Source: Ophiothrix spiculata (Eukaryota > Echinodermata > Ophiuroidea > Amphilepidida > Ophiotrichidae). Taken from it: a DNA stretch of 39,896 nt. A model generated the notes under the pieces. That model worked only from the letters and a program-made list of their open reading frames with translations, ran no database searches and was not told the DNA's origin. The DNA is taken from assembly GCA_000969725.1 (NCBI GenBank), contig JXSR01S011567.1; one strand, written 5' to 3'. Shown one piece after another: positions 20,983-32,269 of the stretch (its first letter is position 1; the number at the start of each line of letters is the position of its first letter). A program made the position numbers and the translations under genes.

Positions 20983-21145
20983 AGGAAAGAAACATGGAGA
21001 TAGCTACGTAGAGATGTCAGTATAACTCGCCTTACTAATGTTTATACGAACATTGTGCAAACGCTATTTGAATTCAGCGCCAAAATTGCAATTCACCGAT
21101 ATTGCAATACTTTTAACAACGGGTTTGACAAGTGTGTGTACAAAT
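20983..21145 (+). repeat. Dispersed repeat E, copy 1
   Basis: Matches 36445-36580 at GGAACATGGA-like text, ATACTAAC/ACTAATG-type text, AAACGCTATTTGAATT and GCGCCA, followed in both by AGTGTGTGTA. It is a diverged repeat with no coding content. Confidence 0.55.
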
Positions 21146-21692
21146 AGTTAAATCATATTACATTTGGCTTAACTAAAATGACGTTTTTATTTATTCAGAA
21201 GCTTCTGACAATCATCTTTATCATTAAACATGTTTGTCTAATAACTTACAATGAAATGTTATAATACAAAAAAAAAAAAAACAGCTTTAATTTTGTTAAA
21301 CTGACGTCCAGCACTGTTGGAAGGCCAGAGGAAAAACTCCAATCAATACACATCCGTAGACGTAAAAGGTGACACAAGTTTACAGTATTGAAATGACCTC
21401 GGCATGCTCAAGGCAAAACTTCAAAGTACACAATTTAATGCATTTGCAAAATAGTCGAACTAGACAGTATCACATTACTGTTACGAGCTCCTGAAAGTCT
21501 AACCCGGATATGAAAAGTGTATTAGATTGCCTACGCCTTGCTAAAAATATATCGTGTGCTAAGAAATCGATCATACACACAAAAAATGATATTTTTCAAG
21601 AGAAATGAGATCGACTTAATGGTCAAAGAGTTCATGAGTTAATGATTTCGTTTTATCATTTTGGTGCTTAACTAAACACACTATTAGTCAAA
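21146..21692. other. A+T-rich stretch, nothing recognised
   Basis: Only an A homopolymer near 21270 stands out. Confidence 0.45.
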
Positions 21693-22321
21693 AAGGGGTC
21701 CAAGTGAATCCTTTATTGGAGTCATGGTGACTCTGTAAACTGTGTGTCTAAAACAAATCCACTTCTGAGTCAAAATGATTCACTTATGAAGTCAAGCAGT
21801 AATGACAGCTTAAGAGAGCCAGTGATGACTCCACAATAGTTAATTTGCACAGACAGACACAAAAGGGTCAGCTGACCCCTACAATAGAGTCACGAGAGCC
21901 TCTACCACTTTACCTAACTTCTGGAGAGGAGACAGCAAACAGCTCTATGTCTCCTCACCCTGCTGCAAAAGTATCAATTGCCGTCAACGTAACGTAGCAA
22001 CACATTATGGAATTTTGAGTATCACCAAACATGACTCCAGGAAGATCAGTCAAAGTGACTCTTCATTCAACTATCTATTTGTCATGACAGTAGAGGCAAG
22101 GGTATTTTTTTAAATCCTAATAGGGAGTCTCAGTAACTCTTTAGACCCTGGACAAAATCGAGTACAATTCTAGTACATATTCCTTAGGTGCAAATTTGGA
22201 ACACAGATTCGAGTACAATTCAAGTACAATTCGAGTACACAAATTTGTACTCGAATTGTACTTAAATTGTACTTTTTTCCAGGGGAGGCAAGGGGTCTTG
22301 AGGCTCAGTGAACCCCTTATG
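21693..22321. mobile_element. AGTCA/TGACT-palindrome element, host of a nested MITE
   Basis: The left part (21693-22140) carries many copies of AGTCA/TGACT in palindromic pairs, such as GAGTCATGGTGACTC and AGTCAAAGTGACT, as well as GGGTCAGCTGACCC. The ends look like a weak inverted repeat: AAGGGGTCCAAGTGAATCC at the left and AAGGGGTTCACTGAGCCTC when the right end is reversed. A second element (22146-22284) interrupts it near the right end. No protein is encoded. Boundaries are approximate. Confidence 0.55.
22146..22284. mobile_element. 139-bp GTACAATT-palindrome MITE, nested
   Basis: CCCTGGACAAAATCGAGTAC at the left pairs with GTACTTTTTTCCAGGG at the right. Between them AGTACAATT or its complement AATTGTACT occurs about six times. 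The whole sequence can fold on itself. It sits inside the AGTCA element. The small minus frame at 22141-22329 is only a by-product of the repeats. Confidence 0.75.
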
Positions 22322-22829
22322 GCTGTCAATGCAACCTATTTAACCGATTGAAAATACTTGACCAAGGTCAAAGAAGGGCTGCGCAATATATTAAACTGAT
22401 CATCGAAAAACAATGATACCAGGTTTCCTTTCCATAAAACTCTTGTAAGTGCTAGGACGTATTTAGATGACACTTAGCAGAAATCGTGGCTCCAATGTGT
22501 TGTTAATTTCTGCGTCGTAGGTTCGAAAGAAGTCAGTTTAACGTGTGTTGATTTCAAAATCAATTTACTCATTGTACCAAAATAATGACCGGATTGTGTC
22601 ATATACCATATTATAGCCCTCATTAAACGCTATCTGAAAAAAGCTTAATTTTGAAATGGTTGCCATGGTAACCATGTACAGCCTCTGATTCGCCGAAATC
22701 TCAAGTACAAAACCAGAAGTATTACTTTCACCAAACTTGTTGTTAGGTAAAGGATGACATCGGGTAAATTGATTTTGAAATCAGAAGCTGAAAACCTCGG
22801 ACCCCTGCTTAAGGGGGGAAAGCACTTTA
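22322..22829. other. Unannotated stretch
   Basis: No gene seen; a short GGGGGGAAA run at about 22806 precedes repeat C. Confidence 0.45.
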
Positions 22830-23155
22830 CTAAATTTTACGTTTTTGCAAGTTTATTTTGTATCATAACTTTTTAACAAAGTGCTTAAAGTTAATAAGAG
22901 TATACATTACCAGGAAGGAATTTTTACAAGGAACATGATGGTGATGTTGATTTTGGACCAAAAATCACAGTTTTTGAGAAAATCAAAAATGTTTTTTGGC
23001 CATTTGGGCTTCGAAACAAGCTAAAATTAACATATTTTAAAAAAATGACTTTGAAATTGGAATTTAAAACACCCACTCGGATTTTGGCCATTTTCTTGAA
23101 TTTCCTGCCAAATAAGGTCAAAAAATGACCAAAAATGGAAAAATCTGAATTAAAA
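22830..23155 (+). repeat. Dispersed repeat C, copy 2
   Basis: Partner of 8590-8960, with shared text ACAAAGTGCTTAAAGTTAAT, AAAAATCACAGTTTTTGA and CAAATAAGGT. Differences include a short deletion at AATCAAAAATG. The 101-codon minus frame at 22924-23229 overlaps it and is not maintained in copy 1. Confidence 0.8.
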
Positions 23156-24246
23156 TATTTGATGTTTTTATTTGTATTATTACAACGATTTAAAAACTTA
23201 TTATCGTAATTGGCCAAACCGTGTATCAAACAACTGTTCCTAAAATTACACGTGTTTTATAAAAAAATATCATTTTCTGATGAAATACGTGTTTTTGTTG
23301 GATTTTACACTGTGGAATGCAAATTTAATTTGCTTTTTAGTTAAATACGACATTGGGTTCAAAAGTTATGGTTGATCAAAGTGAAGCATATCGACGCCAA
23401 TCGCATCAACATGATTTTTTCCTATACGTACTTATCTTTGTATTGACAGAATGCATTTAAAATAAATAATGTTATCAATTAATCGTTTTTAATATTTTTC
23501 CCAAACATATTACTTTTTCGACATTTAATGGGTTATATCTCTTAAACGTGATATGAATTAAACATTGGTTCTGTGAAAACATAATACATGTGAAATTGTA
23601 CATGTGTATGACTAATTTCCAAAATTGGAATAAAGCTACAGGTAAGGTTATCCTTAAGGCTACTGTCCCTAAAAACGTCTCGCTTGGCTGAATGTCATGT
23701 TTACTGCAAGTTTTTACCTACTTACACCTATCAGAATATCAAAATTTTTGGCGTACATATTGAATAGAGTCTCTAATTTATACACACAACTTTACTAGTG
23801 ATTTCACGTCCACTATCAAGGTAAAATGACGTAAATAGACTACTTCGAAAACGTTGACCCTTTTTCGCCAAAACCTCATAATTTCATGATGTTCGAACAA
23901 TTCGACTGGTTTCAAATTTAACAGATTGTAGGCTTGATACTTTTTATTGAATTATAAACAATATCTTATAAATATGCTGTGTTGATTTTGAATGGTAATG
24001 TAACAAACCCGCGTTGTTTTGCCCGAAAATCCGTACGTGAATTACGATTCTGAGTTCGCCCTGTTTGAGCTGTGAATTGCCTGTTTTAAGTATCTACATT
24101 ATCTACATTTTGTCTGATATACGCATTCGCATATTTTACTTACAAATTGAGCATTCCAATGAGGCAAAAACTGCATTTTTTATGTAAACAAAAGAAAAAT
24201 ACGGCATTTTAATGTTAATGTTTTAGATTTTAGTTCACGATCTCAA
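23156..24246. other. A+T-rich stretch, nothing recognised
   Basis: No coding, RNA or repeat signature noticed over about 1.1 kb. Confidence 0.45.
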
Positions 24247-24249
24247 CGC

Positions 24250-24345
24250 TGCCTTGATAGCTCAGCGGTAGATCCCTCGCTTCGTAATGCATGACTAACC
24301 CCTGCCATAATCCATAGCTCGAGTCCCCGCGAAGGCAGTGGAAAC
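24250..24345 (+). repeat. tRNA-like relic or SINE head
   Basis: Box A-like TAGCTCAGCGGTAGATCCC at about 24258-24276 and box B-like AGCTCGAGTCCCCGC at about 24317-24331. The flanking CTGCCTT and AAGGCAG can still pair as an acceptor stem. The T stem and anticodon arm are degraded, so a working tRNA is unlikely. The downstream text to about 24460 may be SINE body, but I cannot confirm that. Confidence 0.5.
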
Positions 24346-25170
24346 ATTTTATCTTTTCAAAAGATAGTTAGGATTCACATTTTCCTGAGCAGATGGATTC
24401 CCTTTACCCTTAAAAACATAGATGTTTTGGTTAGGGTAGATTAGGGATAACCTACTACAATCAATACATTTAGCATTCAGACATAAAATATATCAACAAG
24501 CATTATGAAATAGATAAGACTGAAGAATAAAACATTCTCAAATGATCATACACTTTTTTTCGCTCAGATGTAAACCATAGATTTGCTGGCAATCTGGGTA
24601 AACATCTTTTACTAAACCTTTAACAGATTTTGCAGTATCAAAGTGTAAAACACATACCCTTTAAAATAACAAACAATTCCATATCATAATTATTTTGTAT
24701 GCAAGGCAGTATATTCCTTGAGGAGTAGTTATCGCAATGATACCGAATGGCTCGGCTCGCTGTTTAATTATTGACGATGTTTGTGGATTACTGAGTATAA
24801 AGGAACAATGTTGTCCGCGTTTGACCTTTCAGTTATTTAAAAACGCTGTTTGGTGGGTTCATTTATCATTTTTTTGACAAAAATGCACTGTTACAAGAAA
24901 TGCAGGTCCTTAAAAAGTGTTTATATAAGTTCTGAATTATATGTTGAACTTTAAATTTTGTTTTCATAATTAGCTTTCTGTTTAGATCAAAATACACCAT
25001 TTTCATCCCATATTTTGAGATTTCATTATTTTTGACGCGATTCATTTTTTAAAATTGATTAAATATCTAGTATGTTGATTTAATATGCCTAAAATAACGT
25101 TTTGGTCTCCTTAACCTTATCCATGTGTCAATGTCAAAACTAAGGCTTATAGATTCCATGAAACTTAATC
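24346..25170. other. Unannotated stretch
   Basis: No features beyond a possible SINE body at its left edge. Confidence 0.4.
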
Positions 25171-25172
25171 TA

Positions 25173-26222
25173 CGAGGGTCATTCAAAAAGTTCTACCTGT
25201 TGTATCATAACTTTTGTTCTATTTAGAGTAGCTACTTTAAAATTGGCACAAATATAGCTAGGAATATCGTCTAAATGTGGTCAAAATATCATATCAATAT
25301 CTTTTCTAGAACTTTGAAGGTGTTCTGAAAACCACGGTAAGATTTGGTACACCGGAAACGATCAAAATAATTGCAACATTTTTTAAACTGGCTTAAGTAC
25401 AGTGAATTTAAAAGGCCATAATACAGCCATGTAGTATTGCTATACAATAATAAGTATATGAAACATAAGAATGGACATACAATTGTAAGATATGATTAAA
25501 AAACTGACCAAAACAGAAAATAATGGTCATCCACAAGCACAAAAATAATAGGAACAAAAAAGCCCATGAAGCAATATTATCAAGATCACTAAAGATACAG
25601 TTTAGGAAGAAACTGACTTTAAGAAAACAAGATGTAAAATAGTGGCATTTTAAAGCTTTATATTTGAAGAAATGTTCATAGTAGATCACAAGGGATACTA
25701 AATTTAATTTTTGAAAACTGTGGTGTATCAAAACACCTTTACGTGTTGTTTTTCACATAAAAAACGCACTTTGAAAAGTCAGGCTATAGAGAAGCACGCT
25801 ATGCTGATACTCGTAATCTACGAGGGTACCAGACACCCTTTCAAATATTGGAATTCTGGATAATTTCTATCGGTAATAAGTTTACTTCATCAGTGGCAAA
25901 TGACTTGTTGGACTATTAGATTCACTTTCATTCAAATTGTTTTCTGTATTTTGCAAGAATGTTGGGTATACAGATGGTTATTCATGCATCAGCTGCACAT
26001 ATGATTTCAGGTGCAATGTTATATGATATTTCACCGTTTCCGGTGTAACAAATCTTACTGTGGTTTTCAGATCACCTGCAAAAATCTAGAAAATGTATCG
26101 ATATGATTTTTTGATCATATGTAGACAACATTTTGAGCTATATTTGTGTCAATTTTCAAATAGCTAACTTATATAAAACAAAAGTTATGATACAACAGGT
26201 AGAACTTTTTGAATGACCCTCG
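25173..26222. mobile_element. Tc1/mariner-like non-autonomous element with long terminal inverted repeats
   Basis: TA at 25171-25172 and 26223-26224 flank a 1,050-bp segment whose termini are CGAGGGTCATTCAAAAAGTT and its complement AACTTTTTGAATGACCCTCG. The inverted repeats extend about 188 bp on each side (25173-25360 and 26034-26222), ending at ACACCGGAAACG / CGTTTCCGGTGT. TA duplication and the CGAGGGTNATTCAAAAAGT terminus fit the mariner group. The 673-bp middle has no DDE transposase frame. A 107-codon minus frame at 25408-25731 is hydrophobic and F/Y/L-rich, with no match I recognise. The string AATCTACGAGGGT at 25167-25179 recurs at 25816-25828. Confidence 0.85.
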
Positions 26223-26224
26223 TA

Positions 26225-26609
26225 TAAAAATAGCGCCACCAAATATGTGCATTTGGCAATAAATGAACACTATTTATTGGTGATTAAACAGCGTTGTTGA
26301 TTGTTTTTTCTGACAGATTTTGTATATTTAAGAATATAAATACTTTTAAGGCTTCTACAACAGGTGCTCGTTTTGTAAGTCGAATTGCCCGGGGCTGACT
26401 CTGTGGACTGTTTTGGCTAATTGCATGCGGAAACAAGCTCTCTAGGGGCATTGGACAAATTCTGCATCATCCCAAAGTTGTCCCGAATTTTTTGGATATT
26501 TTCGCATTATTTGAAGTAATTGTGGTAATAATGTCAGCATGCAAATTTCCATTGTCAAATTCTAACCCTATATGAAGCGTTGACTTGTTTGCACTTTTTG
26601 AGAAAAGGA
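26225..26609. other. Unannotated stretch
   Basis: No gene or repeat partner recognised. Confidence 0.45.
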
Positions 26610-26890
26610 CAAAAACCTGCTAGGACTTCAAAATGTGTCGCAAAATTCAAGACAATGATTTTAGTAATTCTGTACAAATATGTCTTTAAAAATAAGGTGT
26701 AATTTAGATAATTCATCAAATAGTTTCTTATTAATTTATTATAAATTTTTGCTGAAAATGGATGTAAGCCGTTTTGCAGGGAAACTCATCAAATTTCAAC
26801 TTAAGAAATATCTATCTTCCAAATTTTTGCAAAATTTTCTTTTCAATTCTTCATTAGGCTATGATGTACTTTTATAAATACCAAATACCA
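26610..26890 (+). repeat. Dispersed repeat D, copy 2
   Basis: Partner of 20455-20735. The 65-codon plus frame at 26680-26877 lies wholly inside it and is broken by stops in copy 1, so it is not a gene. Confidence 0.75.
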
Positions 26891-27536
26891 ACTCTATTTT
26901 GACCCACTGCAGTAAAAAAAAGGTTGCCCACCACTTAAATTTTCTGTTTTGATACCCTAAATGAAGATCTTATACGGTCCTAGTTTTGCTTGTCCGAACT
27001 ACCCTAAATCATTAACCCTAATAATTACAAGTTCCATAGATGAGAGACTCCTTGGGTAACAAATATATTGTCTGACTACATGGTTCTAATAAACAGCGAC
27101 TTTTGAAGCAAACCCGATAGTAATCGGTAATTCAACAGAATTGAACTGGGGGTTAGTTAAAGAAGCATCAATAGTATTTAAAGCATTTGCATATTAAGCT
27201 AATATTACGGATGAGAGAATAACCCGATCTGAGATTATTTTATAATATTATTGTATTATATTTGAAAGTCAGTTGTCAAAATTGATCCAAAATTTGAGGG
27301 ATAGAATATTTTTACGTGATGTCTTCAATAATTACAGATTTAGATTAAGATGATTGAAAATCAGTATTTTTTTTCTATCATTAAATTGAAAATAGTTGCT
27401 GCAGCAATGTATATGATCAAATTTAATATAAAAATATTTTGCCAATTTTATGAGGCCCCCAATAAAGTTTGATACAAGAGAATAACTTAATAAAATTTCA
27501 GGGCAATATAAATAAAGCAAAACCTTATAACTGAAC
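26891..27536. other. A+T-rich stretch, nothing recognised
   Basis: No coding or repeat signature noticed. Confidence 0.45.
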
Positions 27537-27585
27537 GTTACCTTCGTCCACTTAAGGGGGGGGGGGGTTACTACGACAGTATGTC
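27537..27585 (+). repeat. Solitary poly(G) terminus of the piggyBac-like family
   Basis: GTTACCTTCGTCCACTTAAG followed by 12 G (27556-27567) and GTTACTAC resembles the start of the element at 33399 (CCCTTGTCTTACC, AAGGGGATGGTTACTACC). It may be a truncated end of the same family. Confidence 0.4.
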
Positions 27586-27854
27586 TTTTCTAGGCTTTGA
27601 TTTTAGCAATAGTATATCTAAGGATTAATAACAAACATGATACAGCAGGCCATACGTTAGGTAAACTGCAAAAATTGTTTTTCGCTATCACTTGATGGCT
27701 AATCTAATATACTTATTAGTTTTCCCACAGCCCTGAAGTCATTTAATCAAAATGTAATCAAAAGTCAACAGTGTGAGTGTGAAAGTACGCAACAAGGATT
27801 TACACTTGGTTACTTGTTCACTGAAAACATAAAGTAGTCAAGCAGCTGCTTTAT

Positions 27855-28315
27855 TAACGTAAAATTAGTCAGTCAGCTAGTCTGACTAGCTTGACGTTAG
27901 TCAATCCAAATTTCAAACAAGTCAAGTTTGCTTGACTAGCTTAAGATTTTGGGTAGGCTAGTCAAGCTAGTAGTTTACCAAACAGAAGAAAGTTTGACTA
28001 ACTTCAGGTTTGGGGCAAAGGCATTTCGTCCCGAATTTTTCCCGATTTTCCCCCGGCGTTTGCACATATCTTCCCAATTTCGCACACCCAAAATAAATTC
28101 AAGTCGATTTTAAAAACTGACAAGTAAAAAAATTGTTTGAAGCGTTTTCTGCAAATCTCTTTACACGATTTCTGCCTTGTCCCATGTTTCCTGTCTAGCA
28201 GCTGCTCTCTAATTTTTCTTGTCATTTCCTATTTTCCCCGCTCGATTTTTTTGTCAGGGGGGCACCTTGGCCCGTGCTGGCTACGCCACTGATGGCTTGA
28301 CTAGCTTTTGCGTTA
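27855..28315. mobile_element. CTAGTCAAG-palindrome element with nested insertion
   Basis: TAACGTAAAATTAGTCAGTC at the left and its partner GACTAGCTTTTGCGTTA at the right (28299-28315) form imperfect termini. From 27865 to 28010 the motifs CTAGTCAAG, CTTGACTAG and TTGACTAAC recur repeatedly in both orientations. An unrelated segment (about 28020-28291) interrupts the element before its last motif. No protein is encoded. Superfamily unknown. Confidence 0.6.
28020..28291 (-). mobile_element. Nested insertion with a CAGTGGCGTAGCCAG-type end
   Basis: Its right edge, read in reverse, starts CAGTGGCGTAGCCAGCACGG and continues with a G run (GGGGGG in reverse: CCCCCC). CAGTGGCGTAGCCAG is a terminus I know from many animal DNA transposons. 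I could not find the matching left terminus, so the element is one-sided or truncated. The 73-codon minus frame at 28004-28225 overlaps it and is unrecognised. Confidence 0.45.
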
Positions 28316-29072
28316 CCACCTTTTCGTAGAACTATACGATGCATGGGGATCGCCATGTCCTGTATTGTTTTGGAGCATCGGTAAAACTAGACGATAATTG
28401 ATCCTTGATTGTTTTGAGCATCGCCATGTTAATGATTAATGAAACGATTTTAAGCTTTATCAGCCTATTTCAAACATAAATGTTACTCTTTCTGTCAGTG
28501 AGTCTATGGTACCATCAGACAAAAGTTATTCAGAATGAGTGCATCTAATCATTTGTGGGTATCATTATTTTCCTATTTTTTTTTGTAATTAAAATACAAC
28601 AGAATTTCCACTGTTGACGAAAACGTGCATATTAATGTACTCTTTGGTGATTATATAAATGAAAATGTACGTGATATGACCCTACGGAGATTTCTGAATG
28701 GATTTTGAAAATGTCCATAACTTAAATGCAGGACAAGACAATATAAATAAAAAAATGATTGTAATTATTATTCTAGCTTTTTGCTAAACCTAAGGTTGTG
28801 TAACAAAACGGTTTATGGTATTTCTATATAAATAAAGAAAGATGATACAAATGTTCAGTTTGCGTATACGAGGTGCAGTGCAATCTCTCGATTATTTTGT
28901 CATGGCATATTACACAAACCTCGAATTCGGGGTACGTTGCTTATAATGGATGTGTTAATATTTAACCTTATTTACACCATGATATGATTAGGTGTTTCAA
29001 CTATTCGCTCAAACATTAATGTAACAAGAAAAGATATTAGTATCGGTAACTGAGTTTTTCATTAACTTTCTT
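28316..29072. other. Unannotated stretch
   Basis: No gene or repeat partner recognised. Confidence 0.45.
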
Positions 29073-29076
29073 TTAA

Positions 29077-29314
29077 CCCTCGTCTACCCAGGCTATTTTT
29101 TGTAACACGTCTACCCAAGGGGGGGGCGGGGGGGGGGGGGGGGTTGAACCCCCCCCCTAAGTTTTTTTCCCCGCTGCATAAAAACGCAAAAGCAACCGAC
29201 CCCAGGCATTTGGGTAATCTCTTTTACATCCTTCTGTCATGGTGGGGTTAGGGTAAGCCGTCAAAGTTATCAAGAAGGGGGGGGGGGGGTTGAACCCCCC
29301 TTGGTAAACGAGGG
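29077..29314. mobile_element. piggyBac-like MITE with poly(G) ends
   Basis: TTAA at 29073-29076 and 29315-29318 flank 238 bp whose ends are CCCTCGTCTACCCAGG and CCTTGGTAAACGAGGG, an inverted repeat starting CCC. A TTAA duplication with a CCC-starting terminus is the hallmark of piggyBac. Near each end a long G run is followed by TTGAACCCCCC, so each end can also form its own G/C hairpin. The interior (CGCAAAAGCAACCGACCCC, GGGGTTAGGGTAAGCC) matches the reverse of the elements near 10.4 and 12.2 kb. No transposase. Confidence 0.85.
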
Positions 29315-29318
29315 TTAA

Positions 29319-29488
29319 TATACAAGAGAAATGTAAAAAGAAAAATATACTAGAAATATACTGTGTCTTTGTTTGCTTGTTTGTTTGTTAATCTAGATCG
29401 GTCCTTAAGCGGCATGGTTGTTCACGACAGAGTCATATAAGGCCAGACGTAATATGCATTAATGCTGCGATCACAAAGAAGTATATGT
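29319..29488. other. Short spacer, nothing recognised
   Basis: Only a short TTTGTTTGCTTGTTTG low-complexity run. Confidence 0.5.
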
Positions 29489-29729
29489 ACTCTTAAAAAA
29501 GAAAGGATCAAATTGATCCGATAAAGTATCAAATACGAGCTTACCCTTTTCTGGATCAATTTTGATCCAAATTCTCCTCAAATTTGATCCTTTTCGGATA
29601 AAAAAAAATAGTGTGTTTGATCCGAAAAGGATCAAATTTGTGGAAAATTTGGATCAAAATTGATCCGGAAAAGGGTAAGCTCATATTTGATACTTTATCG
29701 GATCAATTTGATCCTTTCTTTTTAAGAGT
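29489..29729. mobile_element. 241-bp near-perfect palindromic MITE built from TTTGATCC
   Basis: ACTCTTAAAAAAGAAAGGAT at the left pairs with ATCCTTTCTTTTTAAGAGT at the right, and the pairing continues almost to the centre near 29609 with only a handful of mismatches. The sequence is made of GGATCAAATTGATCC, GGATCAATTTTGATCC and AAATTTGATCC units. A transcript or single strand would form one long hairpin. The target duplication is unclear. It is related by motif and terminus to the element at 33781-34425. Confidence 0.88.
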
Positions 29730-30929
29730 GTGGTATTCGCTATATTTTCCTAGGGAAGTTATTCATATTTGACATTGACTGGTAATTGTTTCCTTCACTT
29801 AAAATATGAGTGCATCCCCTATCTTCTATGATTGCAGCCTAAAGGACCTTTTTCCTTGGTCAAAAAACGTCAAAAGCATACACGTTTTATACCTGATTGC
29901 ATGTGCTTGAGGAAATATCAATAGGATATCCTTAGATAAATACCTTTCAATATACCAGTATTAAAATCAGTCACTTCAAATTTGTTAACGCTAACTAAGG
30001 GTAACTTGTATCAGCTGTTTCAATAAACCTACAATCACATTTCTCAGATACAGGAAATCAATCATAATTTCCAAAGACAAATACGCATTCAGATATTTCT
30101 CTAAAAGCACTAGCCACGTAACATAAACGTTATCAAATGTCTGGAGAGACTATAGTAAACTCAGTGGTGAAGTATAGAAAATTGTTGTGCTTTAAGCACT
30201 TTATTGCGCTTATAAAAAAATATGATATTCTATACACGTGTATTAAAGTAGACAAAAATGCAATATATTTGGAATTCCTTTTTCCTGCTCGTTAAAAAGA
30301 AAAGAAGCATTTACACATTTTGATTAGAAAAATATCAACAGTAAAAAGAGTGAAAATGCATTGTTACTATCACCCACATCCACTCATTCTATAACGCTGT
30401 CTTTGCCCTGAAAACAATACTTTCTCAGGATAATTTACCAACATTATAATTGTGTTACCCGTCACAGCGAAATGTACCTGACGGTCGGCATAGTAAATTA
30501 CGAGTTACGGGACATTGAAGCTGCGTATTATCAAAAAAACAAGTCCAAGCTCACACGCCTACAAATTGACCCCTTATAGCATAATGCGCTACCTTAGTGT
30601 AATCTATCATATTAATCAGGACCCAACATCCAAAACATAAGACAAATGTTTTAAAAACCAAGATAAAAATCTTTTCTCCATTCAAGTTTTACAAGTACAG
30701 CAACTTTAAACTCAATTTTCTCAGAACTATAGTTTTCTTATTCAGCCCGTTGCCTTTTACCAATTTGGCTGTAACTTTGCAATAGAACATCCAATAACCA
30801 AATGCAAGGTGCCATTTTAAAGCTTATAATATAATCTTTCAGATGATATGATAAAAAAATTGGTTTTTATAACCTTTTAATCTGACGTGTCACATATTGT
30901 AAGTTATTTCCAATATTTAGGCGCATACA
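29730..30929. other. Unannotated stretch with one short dispersed repeat
   Basis: The 38-bp string starting ACACGCCTACAAATTGACCC at 30554 recurs at 32514 with one difference. Nothing else recognised. Confidence 0.5.
30554..30591 (+). repeat. 38-bp repeat, copy 1
   Basis: ACACGCCTACAAATTGACCC then CTTATAGCATAATGCGCT; the copy at 32514-32551 reads ATGCACT at the end. The high identity contrasts with unrelated flanks. Confidence 0.8.
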
Positions 30930-31110
30930 TGTTTAATGATGCATATCTTTAAAACTTGGTTTAAGGGCATTGTGTTAACCTTGAGACAAATGTGCGAGAT
31001 AGATCATCCGACTAGGAGCGGATATTGGACTTTGTTTGTTCAGTATCGATGACTTGATTGCCAAGATAATCTTTCACGAAGTTCAGCATAATCTGGGCAA
31101 CGAAATCTTT
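30930..31110 (+). repeat. Dispersed repeat F, plus copy 1
   Basis: Partner of 16845-17030 (reverse) and 32270-32435. Shared: AAGGGCATTGTGTTAACCTT, AGGAGCGGATATTGG, TTTGTTTGTTCA and GATAATCTTTCACGAAG. Confidence 0.75.
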
Positions 31111-31837
31111 TTCAGAAAATATCCTAAGTTAATGTTTATAAATTTCTTAGTATTTAATAGGGGTGTTTGAAAAGATTAATCAGAGTTAAATGTTGAGAGT
31201 CATGTCTTGGACATTTGTTCAAGTAAATGTCTTATAAAACAGACCTCTTGCCGGATATTTGTTCTTTATCGTATCTAGCAATGCTGTAATAATTCTTTTA
31301 AATCATTGTTATTGTGGAGTAAGAAATGTTTTAAATTTGAATCCTATTTGTTTGCGTTGTAAAAACGTCGTCGCAATTGCAATGCTCCTGATCCCTAAGA
31401 AATAAGGACAACATGGGGAATTTTATCACTTCAATTTGTTGCCGTTATAAAACCATATGGTTTACAGGTCCTTAGAAAGTAGTTTTAGATTGGTTAGTAC
31501 CCGATTTGATAATGCTTTAGCTATGATTTTAATGTGAATTGGTAAAAAAAACCCAACAACAATGCTGTATTAGAGCTCACTGTCTTACGGAAAATCACAC
31601 TTCTAACCATGATGTAGGACTGTTTAAATCATCCTTTATTAATTAATAGTGGTATATCTAAAGTTCGGAGATATTTGTCTTAATGTTATTAATGTTCTAG
31701 TGTACGATGCGTAATTCTCCATTCATTTATTAAATAGTGGTAAGACGAATTAATTCATGTTAACCTAAAATATCTTTAATCTTTAATATTTTAAAACCAT
31801 GACTTAATTTTTGCCTTTTAAAAATTTAATTGACAGC
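31111..31837. other. Unannotated stretch
   Basis: No gene or repeat partner recognised. Confidence 0.45.
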
Positions 31838-31911
31838 CATTTGCTGCAGCGGAAGCGAAAATCACGAATGAAAGAGCTTTTCAGAACTGAAATAACAAAA
31901 CATTATGATGT
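31838..31911 (-). repeat. Repeat A core, copy 4 (inverted)
   Basis: GACAGCCATTTGCTGCAGCG, GAAGCGAAAATCACGAATG and AAAGAGCTTTT are the reverse complement of the repeat A core (AAGCTC..ACGTGACTTTGGTTTCCGCTG..CAAATGGC at 6705-6752). Only this core is conserved. Confidence 0.65.
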
Positions 31912-32269
31912 ATGATTTCCAGATATGGGTTGTCACGTTTGCAAACACATATGAAGCGTATATATAGACTTAAGTCACAAACAGAAATCAATGAATACAT
32001 AACGATTATTAAAGGAAAAAAAAGCCAAAGCGATTAGCTCGGAAGATATCATTCAGTATTTTTCGTTTTCTTAAACACAGAAACAAATGTGCGAAAGTCG
32101 AGCAAAAGGGAAAGATACTTTGCTTGTCTACTTAAGAGCGTAAATGCAATTGACTAAATACAATCAAATTGTACTATAAACTGCAATAAAACAGTTAAAT
32201 TTTCCTTTGAAAATATATTTCTGTGACATCGCTACAACCGTTTCAAAGATAACACACAGTATCTCATCA

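Noticed and set aside
22924..23229. 101-codon minus frame sharing a string with the frame at 8667-8867
   Set aside because: Both are in repeat C. The frames differ by stops and length changes, so there is no sign of protein-level conservation.
25408..25731. 107-codon hydrophobic frame in the mariner-like element
   Set aside because: A+T-rich sequence gives F/Y/L-rich frames by chance. There are no transposase motifs, and the orientation and composition are not informative.
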